Part shown: in pieces, positions 1 through 6,425 of the stretch
How positions within the stretch are numbered: the first letter of the stretch is position 1
How the letters are laid out: each line of letters opens with the position of its first letter
NCBI GenBank assembly: GCA_013153335.1
Contig: JAADEP010000087.1
Span: 1-11,153, forward strand
DNA length: 11,153 nucleotides
Reading direction: 5' to 3'
Source: Chloroflexota bacterium
GTDB lineage: Bacteria; Chloroflexota; Anaerolineae; Anaerolineales; DRMV01
Program-made: the position numbers and the translations under genes
The notes under the pieces: model-generated
The model's input: the letters and a program-made list of their open reading frames with translations, nothing else
What the model was told of the DNA's origin: nothing
Databases searched by the model: none

Positions 1-215
1 ACGTGGAAGCGGGGCTGGCCCTCGGGCCAATAATCCACCGCGGTAAGGTCGGCCAAGAAATCGAAGCCCAGTTCGTCGCGCAACATGCGGGCCACATCGA
101 GCAACTGGTCCCGCGGCACCACCAAGGTCAGCTCCCCGCGGAAGGTGCTCGCGGCGACCGCGTCGCCAAAGCGGGCCCGAACCTTTTCCTCGACCGTTTG
201 CAGATACGCGCTCAT
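1..215 (-). CDS. nuoC: NADH-quinone oxidoreductase subunit C, N-terminal part (cut by window edge)
   Basis: Reading leftward from ATG at 213-215, 71 codons remain open to the window edge. The protein begins MSAYLQTVEEKVRARFGD and includes VVPRDQLLDVARMLRDELGF, FDFLADLTAVDYWPEG and PRFHV. The pattern of a short acidic start, then LxxVDYxP, then FxVVY-like residues is typical of the NuoC/30 kDa family of complex I. That subunit sits in the peripheral arm beside NuoB and NuoD and helps carry electrons toward the N2 cluster. The start lies 18 bp after the nuoB stop and has GGAGG at 224-228, 8 nt upstream. The rest of the gene lies outside the window, so the C-terminal signature cannot be checked. 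The order nuoA-nuoB-nuoC supports the call. Confidence 0.9.
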   Translation of the reverse strand, partial: MSAYLQTVEEKVRARFGDAVAASTFRGELTLVVPRDQLLDVARMLRDELGFDFLADLTAVDYWPEGQPRFH

Positions 216-233
216 CTCCGTGGCCTCCGGCGT

Positions 234-716
234 TTAGCCCTGGCGGAAAGGCTTCTCTTTCATGACCTTCGCGTGCAGGGTCAAAATGCCGTGGATGAGC
301 TGCTCGGGCCGCGGGGGGCACCCCGAGACATACACATCCACAGGGACGACCTCATCCACGCCCTGGACGACCGCGTAATTGTTGAACACGCCGCCGCTGG
401 ACGCGCAGTCGCCCATCGCGATGACCCATTTGGGCTCGGGCATTTGGTCATAGAGGCGGCGCAATACTGGCGCCATCTTGCGGGTCACCCGGCCCGCGAC
501 AATCATCAAGTCCGCCTGCCGCGGGCTGGCCCGCATCAGCTCCATGCCGAACCGGGCCAAATCGTACCGGCTGGCCGCGGTAGCCATCATCTCGATCGCG
601 CAGCACGCGAGGCCGAAGAGCAGCGGCCACATCGCGCGCGTACGAGCCCAGTTCACGGCTTCTTCCAGGGTGGTGGTGACAATGCCCAGGTCACCGAGCT
701 TCTGCTCTACTCCCAT
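234..716 (-). CDS. nuoB: NADH-quinone oxidoreductase subunit B (N2 iron-sulfur cluster subunit)
   Basis: This 160-residue protein is the usual NuoB size. In the family it carries the [4Fe-4S] cluster N2 that hands electrons to quinone in complex I. The expected cluster cysteines are visible: the adjacent pair C38-C39 in GLACCAIEMM, C104 in MGDCASSGG, and C133 in VSGCPPRPEQL. Other hallmarks are WPLLFGL, the Arg-rich RASPRQADLMIVAG and TRKMAPVLRRLYDQMPEPKWVI. The start at 716 overlaps the nuoA end by 10 bp, suggesting translational coupling. AAAGGAG sits 7 nt upstream, which argues against the longer open frame starting at 827 inside nuoA. Nothing is odd or missing. Confidence 0.97.
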   Translation of the reverse strand: MGVEQKLGDLGIVTTTLEEAVNWARTRAMWPLLFGLACCAIEMMATAASRYDLARFGMELMRASPRQADLMIVAGRVTRKMAPVLRRLYDQMPEPKWVIAMGDCASSGGVFNNYAVVQGVDEVVPVDVYVSGCPPRPEQLIHGILTLHAKVMKEKPFRQG

Positions 717-1063
717 TCCAGCGCTCCTTTGTGCCAAGCGTAGATGTAGCCGACGACCAAGATGGCGATGAAGACCAGCATCTCCACGAAGGCGAAGGTG
801 CCCAATTTGCGGAACACGATCGCCCACGGGAGCAAGAAGACGACTTCAATGTCGAAGAGCAAGAAGAGCATCGCGATGCGATAAAAGCGGATGGGCTGCC
901 GGCGCATCCCTGGGCCGATGGGCACCATGCCCGATTCATAAGGCATACCTTTGCGGTATGTCTTGCGCCGTGGCCCGAACATGTGGGCCAGCACAACAAT
1001 TGCCACGGCCAGCCCCGTGGCAATCAGCAACATTATCGCAATGGGGATGTAGGGCCATAGCAT
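707..1063 (-). CDS. nuoA: NADH-quinone oxidoreductase subunit A
   Basis: This 118-residue membrane protein is the small complex I subunit next to the quinone chamber. Three hydrophobic helices are visible at about residues 5-28, 60-80 and 88-110. The conserved loop KGMPYESGMVPIGPGMRR and the second helix start RFYRIAMLFLLFDIEVVFLLPWA match the family (PYECG-like loop and FDxExxFLxPWA). The position usually held by Cys in the loop is Ser here (YESG), a substitution seen in various bacteria. The ATG at 1061-1063 has GGGAG 8 nt upstream. It is the first gene of the nuo operon, preceded by a strong promoter at 1116-1145, and nuoB overlaps its end. Confidence 0.96.
   Translation of the reverse strand: MLWPYIPIAIMLLIATGLAVAIVVLAHMFGPRRKTYRKGMPYESGMVPIGPGMRRQPIRFYRIAMLFLLFDIEVVFLLPWAIVFRKLGTFAFVEMLVFIAILVVGYIYAWHKGALEWE
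724..730 (-). promoter_or_regulatory. Ribosome binding site of nuoB inside nuoA
   Basis: AAAGGAG on the minus strand, 7 nt before the ATG at 714-716, fixes the nuoB start even though it lies within the last codons of nuoA. Confidence 0.75.
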
Positions 1064-1115
1064 AGCAACAGCTCCCGATGCGTGACCTCTGGGCCCTTTA
1101 ATCCTGGCCTAAGCG

Positions 1116-1145
1116 AGTATAACATGCCCGGCCTGGGCCTGTCAA
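1116..1145 (-). promoter_or_regulatory. Sigma-70-type promoter for the nuo operon
   Basis: On the minus strand there is a perfect -35 TTGACA (1140-1145), an 18 bp spacer, and TATACT (1116-1121), one base from the -10 consensus. Transcription would begin near 1109 and give a leader of about 46 nt before nuoA. It lies in the 153 bp gap between the E1 gene and nuoA. This makes nuoA the first gene of its own unit rather than the tail of the upstream operon. Confidence 0.75.
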
Positions 1146-1161
1146 CGCGAGCAGGCCCCGC

Positions 1162-1189
1162 ATTCCGAACGAATTGAGAAAATCGGAAT
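1162..1189. repeat. Inverted repeat upstream of the nuo promoter
   Basis: ATTCCGA (1162-1168) and TCGGAAT (1183-1189) are perfect 7 bp arms separated by 14 bp. A second pair, CGAATT (1170-1175) and AATTCG (1187-1192), overlaps it. The repeat lies about 17 bp upstream of the nuo -35 and just after the E1 gene. No T-run follows on the minus strand, so it does not look like an intrinsic terminator. It could be a regulator site or chance. Confidence 0.35.
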
Positions 1190-1216
1190 TCGCGAAAATG
1201 ACCCAGCCGTGTGCGC

Positions 1217-3268
1217 TTACCACGCGAGCAAGGCTTCGATGGCCTGCCGAATGCGTTCTACCGTGGGTACGACCGCGTGCATCAGGCCGATGTTGTATGG
1301 CACCGGCACATCCGGCGCGGCCACACGGCGGATGGGCGCGTCGAGCCATTCAAAGGCCTCATCCATGACCACCGCCGCGATTTCGCCGCCAAAGCCCCCG
1401 GTCAGGCCGTCCTCGTGCACGATCAACAGCCGCCCGGTACGCCGCACGCTGTCCAGCACGGCTTCTTGGTCCCAGGGGATCAGGGTGCGTAGGTCGAGGA
1501 CCTCGATCTCACCCGGCCACGATTGAGCAGCCTCGAGCACGCGAGGCACCATGGCTCCCCACGTCACCACGGTCAAACGCCGACCTTCTTGCAAGCGAGC
1601 CGCCCGTCCAAAGGGCAAGCAATAATCGTCCCCGGGATAGGGCCGCCGCGCGACCGCGGTATCCAACAGCGCCCGATGCTCGAGGAAGATGACCGGGTCA
1701 TCCCCGCGCAAGGCGGTGCGCAGCAGCCCGGCCGCATCGGCCGCGTTGCTGGGATACGCGATGCGCCAGCCGAACATATGCACGAATTCTTGCTCCGCGC
1801 TGAAGCTGTGCCAGGGATCGCCCGTGACCTTGCCAAAGCCCACCGGCATGCGCAACACCAGGGGCGCGGCGAACTGATTCGCGGTACGCCAGCGCAAAAA
1901 GCCGAGGTCGTGGATCGGCTCGCGGGCGGGGTCCGCGTATTTGCGGAACTGAATTTCGGGGACGGGCAGCAGCCCGGCCAAGGCCATGCCCACAGCCCGG
2001 CCGACAATGCCCGTTTCGTTGAGCGGGGTGTCGAAAACGCGCTCAGAGCCAAAATGCGCCCAAAGCCCTCGGGTTGCGCCGTGCACCCCGCCCTTCACGG
2101 CCACGTCCTCGCCGAACACCGCGATGCGCGGGTTGCGGGCCATCTCGGTCTCGAGCACCCGCAGCACCGCGTCCACAAAATTGATGCGCCGGCGCGGCTC
2201 TGGCGGGCGCGGCTCATCGTGCCCCATGGGCGGCAGCGCCCCCTCAGGTCGCAATCCGCCCATAACCGGGGGCTCGCCTTCAAAGAAGACATAGCGCGTC
2301 ACCTGCGCGGGATCCGGTTCCGGTTGCGCCTCGGCCCAAGCCAGGGCTTCCTTTAAATCCTGTTCCACCCGCTGCACCAGCGCGTCCCAATCCGCTGAGG
2401 TCAACAAGCCTTGCTCGAGCAAATAGCCGCGCAAATAAGGGATGGGATCGTGCGCTTCTTCCCATTCGCGGCGCTCAGGGGATTTGTAGGCCTGGTTGTC
2501 GGTGAACGTGTGCCCGCTCAACCGAGGGACTTCCAGGCGGACCAAGGCCGGACCTTCGCCAGAACGCACATAGCGAATCGCCTCGTCCAAGATCCGAGCG
2601 GTCTCGGCCGGGTCATAGCCCGGGCCATCCCAAATCTCCAAATTGCCATACGAGGCCAAATTGACCGCGATGTTCCCTCCCGGGGTCTGGAGATGGCTCG
2701 GCACGGAGATGCCGAACTGGTTGTCTTCGATGACGAAGAGCATGGGCAGCCGCGCGGTCGTGACCACGTTTAGCGCGGCCCAAAAGCCATTGCTCGCCAC
2801 GCTACCATCGCCGCCCATCGCGACCGCGATCGCGCCGCGCCATTCAGGCTCGTGCAAGACCCGCACGCGGTACCGAATCGCGTGGGCCCAACCGGCCGCG
2901 GTCGGGTATTGCGCGCCCACATCGCCCGAAGACGGCAAAACGGTCGCGCGGCCCCGGCTCGGCAGGTGGAACATCACGCCCGCGTCGCGGCCCCGGCTCG
3001 GCCCGGCATCGCGGGCCATGTTCGCGGCTAGGGCTTCGCCTGGGGTCAAACCGCTCGCCAACACGAAGGGCCGCGAGCGATAATAGACGGTGGCCGCATC
3101 ATGCGGATGCGTCAAAAACTGCGCGGTCAGCACCTGAACCAGCTCATGGCCCTTGGCCGAGAATTGATACTTGACCTTGCCCTGAGGGGTCAAAACCTGT
3201 TCTTCCAACTCGTCCATCCGCCGCGAAAGCAGCATGGTATAGGCAACAGCCAGCCAATCTATGGGCAT
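1217..3268 (-). CDS. Single-chain 2-oxoacid dehydrogenase E1 (alpha and beta subunits fused)
   Basis: This 683-residue protein joins the normally separate E1 alpha and beta chains. Thiamine-diphosphate E1 enzymes decarboxylate pyruvate or branched-chain 2-oxoacids and pass the acyl group to lipoyl-E2 in the cytoplasm. Alpha half (about 1-330): YYRSRPFVLASGLTPGEAL, then the thiamine-binding GDGS (153-156) leading to EDNQFGISVP (181-190). Linker about 331-360 is Pro-rich. Beta half (about 361-683): INFVDAVLRVLETEM, FGEDVAVKGGV, PLNETGIVG with the expected catalytic Glu419, DPWHSFSAEQEF with His487, and GGFGGEIAA. The alpha sequence resembles branched-chain types more than pyruvate types, but substrate cannot be settled. 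No E2 or E3 gene is in the window. The start at 3268 is chosen for its perfect ribosome site; the frame also opens farther upstream to 3379, inside the sortase gene, without one. The 82 bp gap to the sortase shows no convincing promoter. Confidence 0.93.
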   Translation of the reverse strand: MPIDWLAVAYTMLLSRRMDELEEQVLTPQGKVKYQFSAKGHELVQVLTAQFLTHPHDAATVYYRSRPFVLASGLTPGEALAANMARDAGPSRGRDAGVMFHLPSRGRATVLPSSGDVGAQYPTAAGWAHAIRYRVRVLHEPEWRGAIAVAMGGDGSVASNGFWAALNVVTTARLPMLFVIEDNQFGISVPSHLQTPGGNIAVNLASYGNLEIWDGPGYDPAETARILDEAIRYVRSGEGPALVRLEVPRLSGHTFTDNQAYKSPERREWEEAHDPIPYLRGYLLEQGLLTSADWDALVQRVEQDLKEALAWAEAQPEPDPAQVTRYVFFEGEPPVMGGLRPEGALPPMGHDEPRPPEPRRRINFVDAVLRVLETEMARNPRIAVFGEDVAVKGGVHGATRGLWAHFGSERVFDTPLNETGIVGRAVGMALAGLLPVPEIQFRKYADPAREPIHDLGFLRWRTANQFAAPLVLRMPVGFGKVTGDPWHSFSAEQEFVHMFGWRIAYPSNAADAAGLLRTALRGDDPVIFLEHRALLDTAVARRPYPGDDYCLPFGRAARLQEGRRLTVVTWGAMVPRVLEAAQSWPGEIEVLDLRTLIPWDQEAVLDSVRRTGRLLIVHEDGLTGGFGGEIAAVVMDEAFEWLDAPIRRVAAPDVPVPYNIGLMHAVVPTVERIRQAIEALLAW

Positions 3269-3274
3269 CGGTAA

Positions 3275-3282
3275 CCTCCTCC
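3275..3282 (-). promoter_or_regulatory. Strong ribosome binding site of the E1 gene
   Basis: GGAGGAGG on the minus strand ends 6 nt before the ATG at 3266-3268. It decides the E1 start in favour of MPIDWLAVAY over the upstream in-frame ATG at 3379. Confidence 0.8.
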
Positions 3283-3350
3283 GAAACCGTTCAAGACGTC
3301 GCAACAGCGATGTTGTCCAGCGCGTTGGGTGCCAACCCGGTGCGGATGGG

Positions 3351-4247
3351 CTATTCTTCCACCAGGCGGCCCCGCACAATGATGCGCTGGTTGTCGACCA
3401 TATAGGGATAACACGAGATGAGCGTAACCACGGGCTCGTCGGTCGGCATCATCCATTCCACGTCGGTGGGTTCGACGATGTGAATCTCGGTCACCACGTA
3501 GGTGTAGACGCGATTGTGCGTGTGGATGTAGATTTTGTCGCCGGGCTGCAGTTTGTCGAGGTCACGGAAGATCTCGCCGTAAATGTCGTTATGGGCCGAA
3601 AGCACCAAGTTCCCGGGCTGACCGGGGTTGGCCGAACCGATGTGCTGGCCAACGCCCTTTTTGAGCTGCTCCCAATCGTCGCCCATGACAATGGGCGCGT
3701 CAACGCCAATGGCCGGAATGCGAATACGGATGGCTTGCTCCGGGCTGGGTGTGGGCAAGGTGAGGGCCGCGTAATAGGCCTGCAGATAAGGCCGCAAATG
3801 CTCGGGGATTTCCGCCTCGTTGGGCCGCGCGCCCCCTGGCGCGTTGGGTGGGGTGTGACCGCTAGGCAGAACCACGGGCCGAAGCCAGGGCGTCGCGGTA
3901 GGGGTGGGCGGCGCCAAAGCCTGCGCGATCTCTTCGTTGAGCGCCCGTACCAGTCCAAAGGCATGGGCCAAGACCAAAAACAGCCCCACCACGGCCAAAA
4001 TCTCGACGGCCAGTAACACGCGGTCGAGCCACGAACGCCGCGGCTTGGCCTCCACGGGCGGCGCGTCCGCGGGCCCAGGCACTTCGGCCAACAGGTCACC
4101 CGGCGGGATGTCGGGGGTCACCAGGACCACGCGTCCCGTGCGGCGGTAATATTCCATGCGAGCCCGTCGCGCCGCGCGCTGCGCTTCCATAAACGCTTTG
4201 CGCAGCCGAAGGGCCTCAAGTTCCGCTCGGGGGCGTTGGGTCTTCAT
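3351..4247 (-). CDS. Sortase family transpeptidase with long cytoplasmic N-terminal extension
   Basis: This 298-residue protein carries a sortase domain at about 172-296. Sortases cut a C-terminal sorting signal of an exported protein and join it to an amine at the cell surface. The catalytic triad is visible: His219 in VLSAHND, Cys279 in TLISCYP and Arg288 in NQRIIVRG. Residues 171-190 (IRIPAIGVDAPIVMG) are the usual first strand. One transmembrane segment lies near 77-98, so the catalytic part would face outward. Between them is a Pro/Thr-rich linker (about 112-145). Residues 1-75 before the membrane segment are unusually long and basic, including a helix-like stretch of Arg, Ala and Glu. 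The TLxSCYP form and single N-terminal anchor resemble class D/E housekeeping sortases, but the class is uncertain. AGGAGG at 4255-4260 lies 7 nt before the ATG. It follows cdaR by 22 bp. No protein with an obvious LPxTG-like signal is visible here. Confidence 0.9.
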   Translation of the reverse strand: MKTQRPRAELEALRLRKAFMEAQRAARRARMEYYRRTGRVVLVTPDIPPGDLLAEVPGPADAPPVEAKPRRSWLDRVLLAVEILAVVGLFLVLAHAFGLVRALNEEIAQALAPPTPTATPWLRPVVLPSGHTPPNAPGGARPNEAEIPEHLRPYLQAYYAALTLPTPSPEQAIRIRIPAIGVDAPIVMGDDWEQLKKGVGQHIGSANPGQPGNLVLSAHNDIYGEIFRDLDKLQPGDKIYIHTHNRVYTYVVTEIHIVEPTDVEWMMPTDEPVVTLISCYPYMVDNQRIIVRGRLVEE

Positions 4248-4269
4248 GCACGCGCCTCCTGCCTCAGCC

Positions 4270-5547
4270 CTACGGCGTGGGGCTCGCAGCCGGGGTCGAA
4301 GTCGGCGTGGGCGTCGGGGTCGGCGTGGCTTCTAGCGTCAACGTGACCTTGACGCTGGGCGGGGTGATCTGCACCACGGTGATGCCCAAATCCTCCTTGA
4401 TCCAAACCTGGGGCTCCAACGTATACTCGCCCACGCTCAAGTTGGTCACATCCACCACGACCTCAATGTCGGCCTGCGGATCGAGCTTTTCAATCCCGGG
4501 CACGGGCCCGTTGAGCAGCAAATCGACCCGGTCTGGCTCCACGGTCGCCCGCAGCCCCGAAGCCACGCCTTTGAGCTTGATGGGGACGTCCGACAAGGTC
4601 AGGGTGGTAAACAGCGGTTCGATCGAGATGTTCACTTGGACCGTGGCGGGCTCCACAAACAACACGCCTTCGGGGACTTGAAGCGGAACCCTTTTGCTAA
4701 TATCACCGCTCACGCCGTCGATGCGGATGGGCTCGGTCTCGACGAAATCAATCTGGTCGAGCACCTCTTTATCATGGGCGTAAAGGGTCACAATGGCCGG
4801 CTCAACCTGCACCTGGGCAATGTGGTAACCCCGCGCGGGCTGGCCCTTCAACACAACCCGAACGGCCGCGTTGCGCGAGTTCACCAAGCTCGAGATGCGC
4901 ACTTCGACTTCGGAAGGGATGACGCTCACGCCTGACACCGGTTCGTTGTTCCGGTCCACAGGCGTGACGCTGACTTTCTTGATCAAAGTGTGCGGATCGT
5001 CCTCGACCCAAACAATGGCCTGGGCCGCGACCACCTGACGCACGATGTGCGCCGGTCCTTCTACTGTGACCATAGATGGAGTGACCTTGAACGAACGATG
5101 ACGGCTGGTTTCGGAAACGCCCCGAATCGCCACCAAAACCGGCACCTTTTTGCGGGCGAAGGCTTCCAGCACGACGGTCACGGTCTGCGGTTCATACGAC
5201 AAAATGCGGATGAAGGGGTCATCGGCCTTGACGTTGACCGGGACTTCGTGCTCGCCTTCGGTGAGCCCGGCCAAATCCACCCACGCGTGCAAAACCTCGG
5301 TCGGGGAAAGGGTGCGGATCACATCTTGAGGCGCCAAAAGCGTGATGGAAACGTATTGCTCCAAAACTTCTCGGTTGAGCACGAGCAAACCTTCGGGGAC
5401 GTTGCGCACTTCGAGCTGCACGCGATACGTCCGCCGCTCGGTGGGATGTTGCTCTACCTGGGCCCAAGCCCAAAGCATCACGCTGAGCAACAAGGCCATC
5501 AAGAAATTCGCAATCAGCTGGCGCCAACTCTGGCCAAAGATGCGCAT
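4270..5547 (-). CDS. cdaR: YbbR-domain protein, probable CdaA regulator CdaR
   Basis: This 425-residue membrane-anchored protein has an N-terminal transmembrane helix at about 12-30 (FLMALLLSVMLWAWAQ). Four YbbR-like repeats follow, roughly 35-115, 125-215, 225-305 and 310-402, with recurring features such as VTVVL, VEGPAHIV and VTVTP-like strands. In Firmicutes CdaR binds CdaA outside or within the membrane and tunes c-di-AMP synthesis; adjacency to cdaA, only 2 bp apart, supports the same role here. The protein ends in a low-complexity Thr/Pro/Ser tail (about 407-425). The start at 5547 is preferred because it falls directly after the cdaA stop, with AGGA upstream; an in-frame ATG at 5607 would place 20 residues inside cdaA. 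Confidence 0.9.
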   Translation of the reverse strand: MRIFGQSWRQLIANFLMALLLSVMLWAWAQVEQHPTERRTYRVQLEVRNVPEGLLVLNREVLEQYVSITLLAPQDVIRTLSPTEVLHAWVDLAGLTEGEHEVPVNVKADDPFIRILSYEPQTVTVVLEAFARKKVPVLVAIRGVSETSRHRSFKVTPSMVTVEGPAHIVRQVVAAQAIVWVEDDPHTLIKKVSVTPVDRNNEPVSGVSVIPSEVEVRISSLVNSRNAAVRVVLKGQPARGYHIAQVQVEPAIVTLYAHDKEVLDQIDFVETEPIRIDGVSGDISKRVPLQVPEGVLFVEPATVQVNISIEPLFTTLTLSDVPIKLKGVASGLRATVEPDRVDLLLNGPVPGIEKLDPQADIEVVVDVTNLSVGEYTLEPQVWIKEDLGITVVQITPPSVKVTLTLEATPTPTPTPTSTPAASPTP

Positions 5548-5549
5548 GG

Positions 5550-6410
5550 TTATCGTTCCTGAGGATGGGCCTGCTGTCGGCGGAGCGCGCTCCGCGCGAC
5601 GAACCAAAACCGGGGCTGGGTGGCTGTCAAGTTCGCCAAGAGCAACTCACGCGCTTGTTGCGGCGTCAGGTCCGGGATCATATGCCCATCGCGCATGAGG
5701 GAAATGCGCCCGGTCTCTTCGGAAACCACCAACGCGACGGCATCGCTAACCTCGGTAATGCCCAACGCGGCCCGGTGGCGCAGCCCCAATCGCTGGGTTC
5801 CGTGGGCCGAGGGCAGCTCCAGGCGGTCGGTCAGCGGCAACACGCACGCGGCCGCCTGGATGCGTCCCCGGCCAATGATGACCGCGCCATCGTGCAACGG
5901 CGTGTTGGGGTAGAAGATCTGCAAAATCAGCTCTCGACTCACCAGCGCGTCCAAAAGCACGCCGGTGCGAATGTGTTCACCCAGGCTCACCGAGCGCTCG
6001 AACACGATCAACGCGCCGATGCGTTCGCGCGACATATCGGTCACCGCTTGCACAACCGCGTCGACAATGCTTTCGATTTCCGATTGCCGCGTCGTGGGGA
6101 CTGAGACCCAACGGCCCAAACGCTCCAGGGCCTGGCGCAGTTCAGGCGCAAAAATCACGGGGATGGCCACCATGAGGGCCGAAAAAATCCCTCGCAAGAG
6201 CAAATTCAGGGCGGGAAACTCGAGCACGCGTACCAAAAGCGCGACCGCCAAAATGGTGAAAAGCACGCCCCGAAGGATGGCCATCCCGCGCGTGCCCTGC
6301 AACCACGACAAAACCAGAAAAAAGACCAGCGTGACCAGAAGAATGTCAACCAGACTGATCCAGTCAAGGCGGGCCAGGATCAGGCTGATTTGTGCCAAAA
6401 GTTCGTCCAC
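5550..6410 (-). CDS. cdaA: Diadenylate cyclase CdaA (c-di-AMP synthase)
   Basis: This 286-residue protein makes cyclic di-AMP from two ATP at the membrane. Three hydrophobic helices occupy about 18-37, 43-62 and 68-88. The DAC (DisA_N) domain follows at about 108-250. The DGA motif is at 174-176 (NTPLHDGAVII) and the RHR motif at 211-213 (RLGLRHRAALGITE). The usual GTRHR reads GLRHR here. VVSEETGRISL (228-238) is also typical. The start codon is GTG at 6408-6410, giving VDELLAQISL as written, with GGGGA 8 nt upstream. It lies 15 bp after the coaE fusion gene and 2 bp before cdaR. A glmM gene, which often completes the cdaA-cdaR operon in Firmicutes, is absent here. Confidence 0.96.
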   Translation of the reverse strand: MDELLAQISLILARLDWISLVDILLVTLVFFLVLSWLQGTRGMAILRGVLFTILAVALLVRVLEFPALNLLLRGIFSALMVAIPVIFAPELRQALERLGRWVSVPTTRQSEIESIVDAVVQAVTDMSRERIGALIVFERSVSLGEHIRTGVLLDALVSRELILQIFYPNTPLHDGAVIIGRGRIQAAACVLPLTDRLELPSAHGTQRLGLRHRAALGITEVSDAVALVVSEETGRISLMRDGHMIPDLTPQQARELLLANLTATQPRFWFVARSALRRQQAHPQER

Positions 6411-6425
6411 GGATGCGGTCCCCGA

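Noticed and set aside
717..827. 37-codon N-terminal extension of nuoB
   Set aside because: It lies inside nuoA in another frame, is Arg/His/Leu-rich and unlike NuoB; the AAAGGAG before 716 marks the real start.
1523..2356. 277-residue plus-strand frame opposite the E1 gene
   Set aside because: It is antisense to conserved E1 coding sequence, rich in Arg, Gln, His and Pro, and matches no recognisable protein.
3269..3350. Possible promoter or terminator in the 82 bp sortase-E1 gap
   Set aside because: TTGGCA-like and CAACAT-like boxes are wrongly spaced (14 bp), and the small hairpins have no T-run.
3261..4016. 251-residue plus-strand frame opposite the sortase
   Set aside because: It mirrors the sortase coding strand and has no recognisable domain or ribosome site.
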